Part shown: positions 63,641-64,000 of the stretch, piece after piece | Layout: the number at the start of each line of letters is the position of its first letter | How positions within the stretch are numbered: the stretch's first letter is position 1 | Assembly: GCA_013399115.1 (NCBI GenBank) | Contig: VXAA01001406.1 | Span: 70,525-134,524, forward strand | Length of the DNA: 64,000 nt | Direction of reading: 5' to 3' | Source: Anseranas semipalmata | Taxonomy: Eukaryota > Chordata > Aves > Anseriformes > Anseranatidae | The notes under the pieces: generated by a model | What the model was told of the DNA's origin: nothing | What the model saw: the letters and a program-made list of their open reading frames with translations, nothing else | The model's database searches: none | Made by a program: the position numbers and the translations under genes

Positions 63641-64000
63641 ATTTAATTATCTTGAAAGAGTTTGGGATGACTTTCTTGAGGTAGGAGGGATTTTAAGAAT
63701 TTCCTTATCTGGGTTCTATACTGACTCATACTGTTTTTTTTTTTTTGTTGTTGTTTTTTTTTTTTTTTTTTTTTTTTTTTTTCTAATGAATTCTTTTTTT
63801 AGTTTCTTCCTATTTTGCTGTCCAGAGGCCTCTGCACCCAGGGCAGTAAAAAATTAAAATTAAAATGAGAACAGGAACTAATTATTTCTACTTTCTAATG
63901 AGACAAGAAAATGATCATGAAATTAAACTTCAGAGAGTTGCATATGACACATAAGAATAATTAAACTAAGTGAAAAATAAATCTGCTAAGGGGGGTGGTG
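63641..64000. other. Non-coding A/T-rich end of window
   Basis: Contains the long T tracts at 63734-63782 and AT-rich sequence to the end. No open frame of note. Confidence 0.75.
63734..63782. repeat. T13-(GTT)2G-T29 tract
   Basis: T13 at 63734-63746, a short GTTGTTG interruption, then T29 at 63754-63782. It may be a length-variable microsatellite. Confidence 0.95.

Overview
The window looks like about 64 kb of bird nuclear DNA and is almost entirely non-coding. The avian (or at least sauropsid) assignment rests on a CR1 LINE 3' end at 22063-22722, which closes with the octamer microsatellite characteristic of CR1, and on several older, diverged CR1 pieces at about 27.3, 50.2, 56.9 and 63.0 kb. 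There are no Alu-like or L1-like elements, and interspersed repeats are sparse. Species cannot be told from the sequence.

Layout. Positions 1-165 are a GC-rich, TATA-less CpG-island promoter with an NRF1-type palindrome, three Sp1 GC boxes and a CRE half-site. It is probably the 5' end of a gene, but its coding body is not detectable here: either the gene runs left, off the window, or this is a non-coding first exon followed by a very long intron. From about 170 to 64000 the sequence is AT-rich, CpG-poor intergenic or intronic DNA. It holds only short open reading frames (longest 177 codons), none of which I recognise and none with the composition or conserved motifs of a real exon. I therefore report no confident protein-coding gene, and no tRNA, rRNA or CRISPR array.

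What can be supported is: the promoter; five or six CR1 fragments in both orientations; several MIR/L2-like ancient remnants; many homopolymer and short tandem repeats, including A41 at 29054, T32 at 9202, T29 at 63754, and CAAA, AAAAT, GAAAAA and TTG arrays; a few strong inverted repeats; and an assembly defect at 21.5-22.6 kb. In that defect a 385-bp block is repeated without a mismatch, separated by a 31-N gap and bounded by single Ns inside a broken CR1 element. A run of about 1.2 kb at 58.6-59.8 kb has consecutive minus-strand open frames and is the only stretch I would test as a possible decayed gene.

I did not find evidence for a new biological system. The most solid unusual observation is the assembly artefact. 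The next most interesting are the edge promoter and the perfect or near-perfect hairpins at 9.4 and 16.3 kb.
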